From NCBI GenBank assembly GCA_963169105.1, contig OY720636.1, positions 106,454,539-106,518,538 on the forward strand: a stretch of 64,000 nt of DNA, written 5' to 3'. Both the position numbers and the translations under genes were made by a program. Shown piece by piece: positions 46,080 to 57,299 of the stretch (position 1 is the stretch's first letter; each line of letters begins with the position of its first letter). This DNA comes from Ceriagrion tenellum (Eukaryota > Arthropoda > Insecta > Odonata > Coenagrionidae). The notes beneath the pieces are model-generated. The model was not told where the DNA came from and did no database searches. It saw nothing but the letters and a program-made list of their open reading frames with translations.

Positions 46080-46300
46080 GTGGGTCGTTCGCGAACAAAC
46101 GGGTCCGAAGGAACGGGTCCATGGATTGAACGGAAGGACCGAGGACCGACTAGTGGAACGATCGTTCTTTTCCGTCCTTCATTCCTTTCGGTCCGTCGGT
46201 CCTTCGTTCCTTTCGGTCATTCAGTCCTTTTGGTCCTTCGTTCTTTTCGGTCCGTCGTTCCATTCGGTCCGTCATTACTTTCGCTCCTTCGCTCCAATCT
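46080..46300. repeat. Minisatellite with inverted halves
   Basis: 46080-46140 has units of AACGGGTCCGAAGGA type. 46165-46300 has the opposite strand in units of about 12-16 bases, CCTTTCGGTCCGTCG / CCTTCGTTCCTTTCGGTC. The two halves can pair. Related AACGGGTC units reappear at 49262-49350, on the other side of the family A element. Confidence 0.65.
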
Positions 46301-46384
46301 TTAAGAGATACGATGTTCTTCATAATACCACAAAAATTCAACAGTTGATGTCTTGACGGTCTTATTAGCAGTACCTTTTTTTAA

Positions 46385-49090
46385 CATCTACATCTACATC
46401 TACGTAATACCCTGCGAGCCACCACGAGGGTGTGTGGCAGGGGGTGAAGATCACCAAACATGCACTATTGCCATGTAAGTAGGATATATAATGTAGACAT
46501 GCTAGAAAATAGGGTCATAGTTTATTAGTTACTACAGTAGATTATTAGTTATTGCAAGTAATTGCAGTAGTTATTACAATAGAATATTAGTTACTACGGT
46601 ATAGTACAGGTTAAAATCTACATAATAAGGAAGGGATTATTGGTAGTTATTACATGCATCATGCACTACAGACTATTCTAACTATGTTTCACCTACCTAT
46701 CCCTTTTGCTACGTTGCCTATTGTTCTCTCTTATGGTACGCGGGAAAAATGACATTTTAAATCTATCGGTACGACAATCTATCTCTCTAATTTTGTTAAT
46801 ATGGTCAAACCTAGCATAATACGCAGGGGTTCTTAATATATATCTAACGTCATCTGTGAACAAATCGGTTTCGAATTTACTTAAAAGGTTTAACCTAAAT
46901 TTTAACCTGCGTTCTGATAATAATTCCCATCCTAGTTCTTCTATTAAACTCGTAACACTAATACAATTATCATAACGACATTTAACAAACCTAGCAGATC
47001 TCCTTTGCACGCGCTCTAATTCTTTTATCATACCTTCCTCGTACGGATCCCATATACTAGCGGCATATTCTAAATGAGGCCTGACAAGTGTAAAATAGCT
47101 TCTCTCTCGGACTCTCTCATCGCATTTGCCTAGAACCCTTTTTACGAATCCTAATCTACGGTTTGCTACACTAGTTATTTCCTTGATGTGTTTCCCCCAT
47201 GACATGTCTTCACTGATGGTGACGCCTAAGTATTTAATTGAATCTACGTTACATATTTTGTTTTCTTTGATGCTATAATTATTCCGGGGAAGGCCATTCT
47301 TTTTCCAAAAATTCATAATCGCGCATTTCTTCAAATTTAATTCTAGCTGCCATCTATCACACCAATCATCAATCGCATCTAAATCCTTAGCTAAACACTG
47401 TCTGTCCTCCTCATTTCTAATTTCTTTATACACTACTGCATCATCGGCAAAAAGACGGAGCTTGCTATTTTTTACTACACTATTCAAGTCGTTTACGTAC
47501 AGAAGAAATAAAATTGGGCCTATCACGCTTCCCTGGGGAACACCCGATGTAACTTTTACTTCGCCTGAGCTGACACCATCTAATACCACCCTTTGAACGC
47601 GTTCATGTAAGAAATCTCCTACCCAGCCTACTATATTACTGTCTATTCCGTATGATGCTAACTTCGCGAGTAACTTACAGTGGGGAACCTTGTCAAAAGC
47701 TTTTCTAAAGTCAAGAAACGCTGCATCTACCTGTACGTTACCTTCTCCGGAAACTAAAATATCGTGAACAAAAAGACCTAATTGAGTTTCGCAAGACCGT
47801 CCTTTTCTGAACCCATGCTGGTTTGTTATTAATAAATCCTGGCTGTCGAGGTGTCCCATTATTGATGTAACTATTATATGTTCTATAATTTTACATGATA
47901 GTGACGTTAATGATATTGGTCTATAATTACATGGCTGTTCCCTATCTCCGCTTTTATAAATTGGGGTCACGTTTGCTATCTTCCAGTCTTTGGGAACCGC
48001 GTGTTCTTCGAGGGATTTGTTAAATATTACTTTAAGATACGGAGCCATTTCGAGAGCTAATTCTTTATAAACACGAGCTGGAATTTCATCAGGACCTGAG
48101 GACTTGTTCGGGCTAATGTTACTTAGTAAGGATACGATTCCGCTACAAGATATATCGATTGGGGGCATTGGTTGTTGAAATCGGTCTGGTATGGTTTCGC
48201 GGAAACTATGCATAGGTTGATTAAAAACACTCTGAAAAAAGTAATTCAAACAATTTGCCTTATCTAGACTGGAAGTTACTATTTCGCCTTTATATTTTTT
48301 CAAGGAATTAACCGTTGATTTTTTAGTTCCCTGTACTTCCCTAACATATGACCAAAATGCTTTCGGATTTCCCTCTAGTTGTTCTCCAAGTACTTTTCTC
48401 TTGAATTCGCTAAACGCTTTTCTAAGGGCTGTTTTTGCGGCTGATTTACAAATTTTATAATGCTCGATGGTATTTTTTAGGTCGCTATTAGCTACATTTT
48501 TCTTCATTTTTCTTAGTTTCGCATGGCTAACTCGTTGGCGTTTTAAACATTTTCTAACCTCCGCGTTGTACCACCTTGGTTCCCTATTCTCGCTCTTATA
48601 CTTATGAGGTATATATCTGTTGACAAGTGACCGTGTAATTTGGAGGAACTCTTTCCATGTATTGTCTGTATTGCTGTTTATGCTAATGTTCTCGAATTTT
48701 TCAAAAGATGTCTTTAAGTCAAGCCTAAATCCGTTAAAATCTGCTTTACTAAAAAGGTAAATCTTTCTTTTTAATTTAAAATTTTTTTCAGTGTTGAGGG
48801 AAAATTTTACGTATACTACCTTGTGGTCACTTATTCCATCGACATTTTCAACTTTAATTACTTTTTCAGGGATGTTTGTGGCAAGTAAATCGAGAACATT
48901 TTCCCCTCTATTAGGCAAATTTACTATTTGATGTAGTGCGTGTGATGCGAACAGGTTAAGCAATGACTCGCAGATTTCTTTGTCCCTACCTCCAGACTTA
49001 TGACTGCATGTTTTCCAATCTATCGATGGTGTATTGAAATCTCCACCTACAATTATCTGTCGTTCGTTACTATGGGAATATGAACATACA
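46385..49090 (-). mobile_element. CR1/L2-like LINE family A, longest copy
   Basis: Tail CATCTACATCTACATCTACG at 46385, hairpin CCCTGCGAGCCACCACGAGGG on the plus strand, about 290 bases of 3' UTR and an open RT frame. The 5' end is truncated within the endonuclease. The boundary near 49085-49140 is uncertain. It sits between the minisatellite patches at 46080 and 49262. Confidence 0.85.
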
Positions 49091-49140
49091 TGAAACCTTG
49101 ATACGAAACCAGGTAAAAAGTTTGTAATATTACCTCCCAT
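46693..49140 (-). CDS. Family A endonuclease (C-terminal part) and reverse transcriptase
   Basis: 815 codons without interruption. The first about 22 residues may be flanking sequence; similarity starts near SYSHSNERQII. The apurinic-type endonuclease end is shown by GGDFNTPSIDW (residues 32-42) and SDHKVV (104-109). A basic linker with a WSYVREVQ motif (273-280) precedes the RT: SSGPDEIPARVYK (347-359), NYRPISL (405-411), FRKGRSCETQL (454-464), FLDFRKAFDKVPH (475-487), SGVPQGSVIGPILF (532-545) and catalytic FADD (564-567). The C-terminus has SYFTLVRPHLEYAASIWDPY and FFPRTIRENNRQRSK. It acts in target-primed reverse transcription. All visible RT motifs are intact. Lack of the endonuclease start and any ORF1 makes the copy non-autonomous. 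Confidence 0.85.
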   Translation of the reverse strand: MGGNITNFLPGFVSRFHVCSYSHSNERQIIVGGDFNTPSIDWKTCSHKSGGRDKEICESLLNLFASHALHQIVNLPNRGENVLDLLATNIPEKVIKVENVDGISDHKVVYVKFSLNTEKNFKLKRKIYLFSKADFNGFRLDLKTSFEKFENISINSNTDNTWKEFLQITRSLVNRYIPHKYKSENREPRWYNAEVRKCLKRQRVSHAKLRKMKKNVANSDLKNTIEHYKICKSAAKTALRKAFSEFKRKVLGEQLEGNPKAFWSYVREVQGTKKSTVNSLKKYKGEIVTSSLDKANCLNYFFQSVFNQPMHSFRETIPDRFQQPMPPIDISCSGIVSLLSNISPNKSSGPDEIPARVYKELALEMAPYLKVIFNKSLEEHAVPKDWKIANVTPIYKSGDREQPCNYRPISLTSLSCKIIEHIIVTSIMGHLDSQDLLITNQHGFRKGRSCETQLGLFVHDILVSGEGNVQVDAAFLDFRKAFDKVPHCKLLAKLASYGIDSNIVGWVGDFLHERVQRVVLDGVSSGEVKVTSGVPQGSVIGPILFLLYVNDLNSVVKNSKLRLFADDAVVYKEIRNEEDRQCLAKDLDAIDDWCDRWQLELNLKKCAIMNFWKKNGLPRNNYSIKENKICNVDSIKYLGVTISEDMSWGKHIKEITSVANRRLGFVKRVLGKCDERVRERSYFTLVRPHLEYAASIWDPYEEGMIKELERVQRRSARFVKCRYDNCISVTSLIEELGWELLSERRLKFRLNLLSKFETDLFTDDVRYILRTPAYYARFDHINKIREIDCRTDRFKMSFFPRTIRENNRQRSKRDR

Positions 49141-49261
49141 CTTTTATTTCACCCAGCATTCTCAAACGACGTCAGTACGGTATACCAAAAATTGCTAGGT
49201 TTTTTTACATTTTTTCAACACCAAGATATATTTTAAAACAAAAATACAAGAAGACTAATAA

Positions 49262-49350
49262 AAACGGAACGGCGAACCAGCGAAGAGGAACGGGTCCCAA
49301 AAACGAACAGGTCCAGAGTGAACGAGTTTCAAAAATGAACGGGTTTGCCC
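49262..49350 (+). repeat. Minisatellite patch related to 46080-46300
   Basis: GGAACGGGTCCC, GAACAGGTCCAG, GAACGAGTTTC and GAACGGGTTTG repeat at about 20-25 base spacing. Confidence 0.5.
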
Positions 49351-49354
49351 AATT

Positions 49355-52300
49355 CTAGTTGAGATAAAAGGTGGGAAGAAGAAGGACTGGAGAGCACGTA
49401 AACAGTCATAACCACTTAGTAAGTAATATGCTTACCTACAAGAGGCAAAGGCTAATATAACTAGTCACTATTACATTTTATGAACGGTTTCTTGGGCCTT
49501 AATCCTGTTTTCGGACAGAGAAGCAGGTATCTCGGGGACTTAGCCGGTGGCATCTAAAAAAAAGGCGACATTGGTGGATACGGGATTGATTCTATGCTCA
49601 GAAGCACACAATCTCTCAAGCAGAGGTGATAGTGAGGGACACAGGAGAATGCTATTACTGCATGGAGCCAGGAGGTCTTTGATGAAGGCGGCTGCAATAA
49701 CTTGAATTATCTTGTAACGTGGATGGAAAATGAATGGAAATCTCCTGAATGGAAAATGAATCATCCAAGGCAAGGGTCAACAAGGCGATTATAGCTTCAA
49801 TCTTCTCGTAATGACTTCGCGTATTGAAGCATTTGCAGCATGCCGATTGGGGAATTCCGTATAGGAAACAACGTGTCGCTCATTCTTCAAACTCATTATT
49901 CACTGAAGGTAAAGTAACTCCGGGAGTTTCATTTAAGCAAGAATCCTTCGGGAACAAAGGCTTGTATCGATTATCTACAGTTTATTCTTTCCCCAATGGA
50001 TTTTACTATTCTATTCGGAATTTGGTGGATCCCACTAAAATGCATGAACTTCAGAAAAGAAAAATATCTTATTTTTACGATGAAAGATCCAACAGAGTCA
50101 CTGCTACATGGTAGATTACCCCGCAAGAGAGTCGTATCTTAGAGAGCTGAACCATGGACTCCTTAATTGTCGGTCGAGTGCTTAGTTCAGCATCGAGTTG
50201 AACAAGATCTTCTGTTGTAAAATTTTGAGCGCCAGAAAGTAAATAGATAGCTAATGAAAGGGGTAGAGAGCGATCTGTCTCCACTCTGGGACGAGATGAA
50301 GGCTTGGCAGGAGAGGTACGAGATTTAATTGGATTGAAAATGCATTGTAGTTACAAAAAGCAAATGTGTAGCCACGAGCGTGAGAAAGAGACCAGGCTAT
50401 TGAATATCATCTGAGTGAACCGATTTAAATACACACTTGTGTCCTCTTATTCGTAAGAGGTTCATCCCAAAGACAGCTTCACTGGAGTCTTCCATTCTTC
50501 TCATAACAATTCTATTCTTATACTCTCTAATACCTTTTCTTACACTATTATTTAAAATGGTTCTACTTGAGTTTATTTTCAGCCTTTCTCGAGGGACGTT
50601 GTGTTATATTTTCCCTCTCATCGCTTTCATAATTAAACTATAGTATCTCAAGGTATGCCAATCAATTCATTTATTAATTAAGTCTTACTTGTAGCCGTTG
50701 TTTCCTACTCTGCTTTGTCTCCTCGTTCTTGAGTGAACTTCGTCTGCCCTTCCCGAGCTTAACCTAAAGCATTCAACATTAACGGCACACAGCGAAATTA
50801 AGAGATCAAGCTTAAATTATAATCAATCAAATCTCGGCCAAAAGAAATAAAAAAAACCTCAATGGTTGTAAAACTCTCCAGAGGTCTTTGACCACTGATT
50901 TAGGTTTTGTATTTTACATGGGAGTTAACTAATAATAAATACATACCTATAATATATAATATAATACCTATAATATATAATATATTAATATATAAATAAT
51001 AATAATAAATATAAAAACCATCTTTTTCACATTTGAGGTCAATCTATTTCAATTTCATGCCAACAATTTCCATGGCCAAAAAATTAGTCAGGGGATTAAT
51101 ATGGAACGGTTCATTTAAAATCTACGTCTTGCTAAGAATGATAAAGTGACAAATATAATGTTGTATACATCGTCTACTGCATAAGATTTGAGAGAACCCT
51201 AAGCATGCAACTCTTATTTATATTAGCAGTTGCTGATGGTACACTTCGCATGCCCATAGTATAGACTGATGAAAACTATATTAGTTTCATGGATGAATCG
51301 ATACAATATTCCATTTATAGTAGTTAATTATTATTACAATTATAATTCGCAATAGCTGTTTTTAAGACTGGGTCAAGATATTGTTCTGCTTTTAGACAGG
51401 TTCATCGAATTACTAATGGCCAGTTGCAGGAACGACACATGTAAAGTTCTGTAAACTTAAGGGACCCATAAGCCATGGCAACCATTCAATATGTGTTGCA
51501 GAAATATTCGATCAATTTATTGGTTTAATAACTTTTGTCACGGAGTTATGAATTCCATAAGTGGCCAAGATGGCGGATGCGCAATAAAACGCTTGGAGAA
51601 TTAATTACATGATAAAAGAGTTGTTTTGAAGCAGATGACCATCTTGTTTACTCTTAGTGACTAATTATTATGTGTATTAGCAATTATTCATAGGCTAAAG
51701 TTTCGTAAATTTTGTCCGGCGGCGGAAGATTAAATCAAATATTCAAAGCTGTTTACTATGGGTAAATAAGTTATGTAACTATTAGGTGTAACCCTGCAAC
51801 CCGAATATATTTACGAGATCTTTAACTTCACGAATCTCACAACTATTGATTCGATAACTAAATGTTCTTGCAGCCGGCCATAAGTAAATGATTTATTGAC
51901 AATATAATAATTAATCGGTGCTTACAGAATTTTTCGCACATCTAATTTCTTATTTATCTATGCATGTATATGCTAGCTTGATTTATGGACGCTTTTGGTT
52001 TTCAAAACTTTGGTCGGATAGAGTGGAGTTCCTGTTTTTGAGGAAAATTCACCCCGAGCTACCCAGCCTTTTAAGTGGCTGGCAAGGACCCACGTAAATG
52101 TGAATGAAAACCTGACTTCGTACTTCAACTTCTCGTAAGTGAAACCTTTCTCGTCACTGTAACAACAGGAAAGAGAAACGACCTTCCCTGAATGCCTACT
52201 GCCGCTTCCAGCACTTAATGTATATGTCGCCGTTCAGAGGTCGTGTAAACAAACATCATTGGAGCTCGCTCATTATGAGATTCATGGGAGGGGAGTTCGG

Positions 52301-52685
52301 GATCGCAGCTTGCAACCGCCACCACGCTTCCTCAGGGGAGGCTTTTAGTGGCAGGTGTCCACCAGCTCTGCGGAACACTCGAAAAAGATCTTCAAACACA
52401 AAGGACGAACAGCAGCCTCGCGTTTTCTTTCTCTTCTTTCATAAAGCAGTTTTTTTAGGTTGAATAACTCGTCGTATTACATCATCCTGATGGAGGGATT
52501 AAAGATTTTCTTGGTCGACTTTTGTTAATGGAATACTTTTTACGGCTTTTTCTATTCACTGTCATTCTTTTCTATCATGGCCGTTGAAATTAATAGGCAT
52601 TTAGGTTAAAATGGGTGCTACGCACACCTTTTTCGTCAGCGTATTAGACCAGAACAGATTCGTCGTCTCACACAAGTTACACACA
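49355..52685. other. Gene-poor stretch
   Basis: An AT-only low-complexity run lies at 50934-51015 (ATATAAT units). Open frames at 49824-50114 and 52218-52463 carry no recognised motif and no splice support. Nothing else is identified. Confidence 0.4.
50934..51015. repeat. AT microsatellite-like tract
   Basis: Alternating AATAATAAAT, CCTATAATATATAAT (twice) and ATATATTAATATATAAATAAT units. Confidence 0.7.
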
Positions 52686-52689
52686 ATTT

Positions 52690-53104
52690 TGAATATCTTA
52701 CGAACTCCAACATACTACGGTAGATTCAATCATGAAAGTAAAATAAAGGACATAAACTGTAGAACATAAAGGTTTAAAATGTTGTTTTCCCGATAAGAGA
52801 CGACAATGGCTGCGTTGAGACTTTGAAGTAGGTGAGTTGACAGGTAGTGTAGCTGATTAATTCATTTACACCCTAATGCACGTTCCTAAATCTGCCAAGT
52901 AGTGTTAACATCATTATTTGCATATTCCCCGCATGACTCTTGCGTCGCGTTTTTAGAGTTTCACAACAGATTTTTTTGTAGTTTCTGTAGTATTCGTAGC
53001 ATACCGATGGTGTGGTGCTATTTGGTAAAAGTAAATTTCTTCACTGTAGTTCAAGCTGGTGAAAAGTCACCTCCTGCCAAACACTCTTGTGGTGGCTTGC
53101 AGGG
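52690..53104 (+). mobile_element. CR1/L2-like LINE family D, 3' end lacking its tail
   Basis: Starts at ILRTPTYYGR (ATCTTACGAACTCCAACATAC), with later codons frameshifted. The 3' UTR and hairpin CCTGCCAAACACTCTTGTGG to GCAGGG are present. The usual GTAGAT repeats are replaced by unrelated sequence from 53105, so the copy was cut or joined here. Confidence 0.7.
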
Positions 53105-53289
53105 CCTGTTATCACCAACCGTTCCATGCAATTCCTCGCTTGCCTTCCTATCCGTCCACCGCACCTCTTCCATCCTACTTTAAACCCGCATCTCAAACGC
53201 CTTCAGCCTTTTCTCGTCCTCTTTCCTCATTCACTACGTTTCTGGCCCAAAAAACGCAACACTTCATACATGACTCTTTGTCAGCATCT

Positions 53290-53680
53290 TCTGACAAGAC
53301 CAGAACCAGAACCAGACTGATCAAAACCGACTAGAAGCCTTCGAAACCTGGTATTGGAGGAGGAGGCTGAAGATAAAGTGGACGGACAAATAAAGAAAAG
53401 ATGAATGGTACAAAAAAGTAGAAGAGGAAAGTACCATATGGAGCACCATACATAAAATAAGAACCGGATGGATTGGACACATCCTGAGACACAATAGGTT
53501 TGTGAAGAACATAATTGAAGGTAAAATAGAGGGAAAAGTTCCCAGAGGAAAATCACGGAATACCGTCATGAACCAAATAAAGAGGAAAGTATATAGGAAG
53601 AGATATCAGGAGGTAAGGGAACTAGCATTAGATAGGAAAGGATGGAGGGCTGCAGTCAACCAATCTTAGGAGTGAACAAC
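53290..53680 (+). mobile_element. RTE-like endonuclease-RT LINE, C-terminal fragment
   Basis: The plus strand reads DQNRLEAFETWYWRRRLKI-type sequence, a stop in place of a codon (KWTDK, TAA), VEEESTIWSTIHKIRTGWIGHILRHN, IEGKIEGKVPRG and RELALDRKGWRAAVNQS, to the stop at about 53667-53669. A GAAGAAAGAAAG tail follows. Confidence 0.75.
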
Positions 53681-54104
53681 CAATGAAGAAAGAAAGACAA
53701 CATCTTATAGTCCGGTAAAATTAGTTGAATTTGACCGCAAACCTGGACAAAAATAATTACCGAATGAAACATTTTCCATTGTCTTCAGGAACCTCCCAGG
53801 ATGACTCTCAAAAGATTCCCAAGAGCTCCTGACTGGGATAGCGAAGTTATCCAGAAAAACCTCGAAAAACCTGGAGATTTCCTGGAAAAATCCTAAATTA
53901 GGTAAAAATTCAGTTAGAGCGATGATTTTTCTATCATTTTGTCAGGAATTTAATGACAAAGGCAACCGAAGTCTTAAATTTCACTATTGACCCACTGAAA
54001 AATATATAATCCAGAAAAACTTGGAATTTCCTTGAAATTAATTCATCATGCTAAATGTATCGCCGGATTTCACTGTATACTGTGATTTCACGATTAATTT
54101 GTTT

Positions 54105-54789
54105 TTGTCCTATCTTCTTTTAGCACAGCAGTTGTCTTTTTCCTGTGAACGTCTTCTTAGCTTGGGCCATTCTTTACTTGATGTCCGTTGTACTTCTCCT
54201 GTCCTACTTGATGATACTTCCGAGATAGGTGAAAGAATCCACTTGTTCTAATTTCTCTCCTCCCAGGGTGATTTCTGTATTCAGCTTCTCTCTTCCGCAT
54301 TCTAGGATATTTGTCTTCGTCATACTTATCTTCATGTTGTATTCTTGGAGAACTTTGTCCATGACGTTTAGTGACCTCTGAGGATCCTCGCGGTTTCCAG
54401 CTATGACTGCAATATCATCTGCGAAGCGGAGCATATTAATTTCTTCTCCGTTTATCTATACTCCTCTCAGACCAGTTTATTGCGCTTCTCGTATGGCCTC
54501 CTCCAAGTACATGTTGAACAGTGCTGGTGAGAGGTTGCATCCTTGGCATTCGCCTTTGATAATTTTAGCTTTCTTAGTTTCCGTCTCTCATTCGTATTGT
54601 AACGACTTGCTTCCTGTATTGTTGATAGATAATTCTTCTGTCGTCGTAATCCATTCCCAGTTTTTTCAGCAGTATGAGCATCTTGTTCCACTCAATGTTG
54701 TCGAACTCTTTCTCCAGGTCCATGAATGCGACATACAATGGTTTGTTTACATATATTGTTTTCTCCACGATTCTCACAATTACGACATA
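54105..54789 (-). mobile_element. RTE-like endonuclease-RT LINE, RT-domain fragment
   Basis: The minus strand encodes KPLYVAFMDLEKEFDNIEW (54690-54760), a frameshifted middle with QGCNLSPALFNMYLEEA-type sequence, MLRFADDIAVIAGNRED with catalytic FADD (54400-54434), and CGREKLNTEITLGGEKLEQV followed by SFTYLGSII. It is cut sharply at 54789, where a plus-strand family B fragment begins. Confidence 0.75.
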
Positions 54790-55235
54790 TTTTGGGGAAA
54801 AAATATTCGGGAAATTTGCGGTCAAGCATACAGGGAGCTAGGCTTTATCAAGACAGTACTCGGAAAACGTGAAGAGAAAGTGAAAGAAAGTAGTTATTTT
54901 TCAATCGTTAGGCCTCATCTGGAATATGCTGTTAGTGTGTGGGATCCATACGAAGCGGGGTTGATATCAGAGTTAGATCACGTGCAGCGAAGAGGAGCTA
55001 GGTTTGTGAAACGATGCTACGATAAGTTGGCTAGTGTGTCTGGACTGTTAGAAGAATTAGGATGGGAATCGCTATCACAGCGTAGATTAAATTATAGGCT
55101 TAACCTCCTAACTAAATTTCAGGAACATCATTTCTCTGAAGACGTAAAAAACATACTATTAACCCCATCGTACTACGGCAGATCAGATCGCGCCAATAAA
55201 ATTAGAGAGCTAGATTGTAGAACCGATTGGTATAA
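54790..55235 (+). mobile_element. CR1/L2-like LINE family B, RT C-terminal fragment without 3' UTR
   Basis: FWGKNIREICGQAYRELGF, then YFSIVRPHLEYAVSVWDPYE, to RELDCRTDWYK. It ends at 55235-55240 in ATGTC, before the family B stop and 3' UTR, and joins an antisense piece of family A. Confidence 0.8.
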
Positions 55236-55321
55236 ATGTCCTCAGTGATGGTGACGCCTAAGTATGGGTAAATGGACAATGAACTTTTGGAAAAGGATAT
55301 TGGACAAAGGGACAAAGGATA
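55236..55321. other. Chimeric junction: antisense family A piece and short repeats
   Basis: 55236-55265 is the reverse of the family A segment encoding KYLGVTISED. 55279-55321 then holds ATGAACTTTTGGAAAA followed by a GGATATTGGACAAAGGGACAAAGGATAATG-like slippage (two GGACAAAGG-type units), before family A resumes in the sense direction. Confidence 0.65.
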
Positions 55322-56172
55322 ATGAAATTTTGGAAAAAGAATGACTTTCCCCGGAATAATTATTGCATCAAAGAAAAGAAAATATCTAACGTAGAATCTA
55401 TTAAATACTTAGGCGTCACCATCACTGAAGACATGTCATGGAAGAAACACATCAGGGAAATAACTAGAGTAGCAAACCGTAGATTAGGATTCGTAAAAAG
55501 GGTTCTAGGCAAATGCGATGAGAGAGTACGAGAAAGAAGGTATTTCACACTTGTCAGGCCTCATTTAGAATATGCCGCTAGTATACGGGATCCTTACGAG
55601 GAAGGTATGATAAAAGAATTAGAGCGTGTGCAAAGGAGATCCGCTAGGTTTGTTAAAGGCTGCTATGATAATTTTAAAAGTGTTACGAATTTAATAGAAG
55701 AACTAGGATGGGGATTACTATCAGAACGCAGGTTAAAATTTAGGTTAAACCTTTTAAGTAAATTCGAAACCGATTTGTTCACAGATGACGTAAGATATAT
55801 ATTGAGAACCCCTGCGTATTATGCTAGGTTTGATCCTATTAACAAGGTTAGAGAGATAGATTGTCGTACCGATAGATTTCAAATGTCATTTTTCCCTCGT
55901 ACTATAAGAGAGAACAATAGGCAGCGTAGCAAAGGGATAGGTAGGTGAAATATAGTTAGAGTAGTCTGTAGTGCATCATATATGTAATAACAACCAATAA
56001 TCCTTTTCTTATTATGTAGATACTAATCATCTAGCTGCATGTGGCCCTGTTATCTAGCATGCGTCCATTAAATATCCTAGGTGCATGTCAATAGTGCATG
56101 TTTGGTGATCTTCACACCCAGCCACACACCCTCGTGGTGGCTCGCAGGGTATTACGTAGATGTAGATGTAGA
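55322..56172 (+). mobile_element. CR1/L2-like LINE family A, 3' fragment
   Basis: An open 208-codon frame (55322-55948) from MKFWKKNDFPRNNYCIKEKK to NNRQRSKGIGR. It then has the family A 3' UTR, hairpin (CACACCCTCGTGGTGGC) and GTAGATGTAGATGTAGATG tail. No tRNA-like extension follows, unlike the copies at 27188 and 34128. Confidence 0.85.
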
Positions 56173-56179
56173 TGAATAG

Positions 56180-56707
56180 TAGGTAACACATTAACATCCA
56201 CATCAATCTTTCTATATCATACCTTCTGTTTCCTAAGGCTCTCAACAGGTAATAAACCAATAAAATGTAGCTGTAAATTAACAGTAAAAGATCCACACAA
56301 CAGAGAAAAAGGCTCACGATGGAAGTTTCATATGCCTCTAACACACTTCCTGTAGAAGATATTTCCTCTCTAGCATTTAAAAAGTAACTGTTAGGTCTAA
56401 AAATAGCCAGCTATTATTCACAGCATCAAGTTGTTCATACCTCTTCAACCGTTATTGAATATGGACTCATGACCTTTCTCAAATGATCGATTCATTTTTT
56501 ACCTCCGTTTGCTGTCAGGTGAACAAGATTCCATCAGATGCGATGATTTTTTATCGCAGAATCGATATGCTACTGGCAGGCAAAATAGAAATGTCTTTTT
56601 TCCTTGCAAATAGCAACCGCCGTCGATTACCGCCACCATCAACCACCACTGCAATGGAAATCCGCTGTTACACATGGAAGTGTCGATTGCGAGCTACTTA
56701 CAAGGCT
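56180..56707. other. Unassigned sequence
   Basis: A 89-codon frame (56483-56752) overlaps the fold-back element and has no recognised motif. Nothing else seen. Confidence 0.3.
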
Positions 56708-56712
56708 ACTAC

Positions 56713-57296
56713 AGGTTGCGGCATTATAACTTCTTTTTTCAAAACGCAATAAAACCCATTTTATGAATGAAATATTTTTATTTTTTTAATGATGTTGTAG
56801 GTACATATCTAATGTTTTGCGTTACACAGTTTTGGAAATCATATCAGGTAGGTGACGCCCCCCATTGTCCGTACACTGAATAAGCCGATTTCTGGCGTTT
56901 GTCATGACTCTTACCAGCATAGTAAGTTGGTATGTTGGCAATTTCTGCCCGGATGTTGGCCTTCAGGTCTTTTAGGGTCCTTGGACGGTTGACATGAACA
57001 CTGAATTACAAAAAAATCCACACATGATGTTTTTTGGGGGAGTTGACACAAATGGGGACAGAAATCGCCAACATACCCGTTGCTATGCTGGTAAGGGTCA
57101 TGACTAACGCCGGAAATCGACTTATTCAGTGTACGACAATGGGGGGCGTCACCTACCTGATATGATTTTCAAAACTATGAAACGCAAAACTTTAGGTGTG
57201 TACCTACAACATCATAAAAAAATTGAAAAAGTTCTCATTCATAAAATGGGTTTTATTGCGTTTTTTAAAAAAAAGGAAGTTATAATGCCGCAGCCA
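56713..57296. mobile_element. Fold-back element from two head-to-head Tc1/mariner-type 3' ends
   Basis: Arms of about 230 bases (56713-56945 and 57062-57296) are inverted copies, both ending in GGYTGCGGCATTATAACTTC. The right arm, plus strand, reads EIANIPVAMLVRVMTNAGNR then LIQCTTMGG, the C-terminus of a Tc1/mariner-superfamily transposase. The left arm carries the same region in reverse with indels. The loop (about 56946-57061) holds more left-copy sequence. There is no complete transposase. Confidence 0.75.
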
Positions 57297-57299
57297 GTA

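Noticed and set aside
46030..46356. Open frames of RSF/FLSV repeats
   Set aside because: Translation of the minisatellite in both orientations, not a gene.
49824..50114. 96-codon plus-strand frame
   Set aside because: No homology signal recognised and no promoter, splice or poly(A) context.
53850..54040. Repeated CCAGAAAAACYTGGA-like sequence
   Set aside because: Two short occurrences in A-rich DNA. Too little to define an element or duplication.
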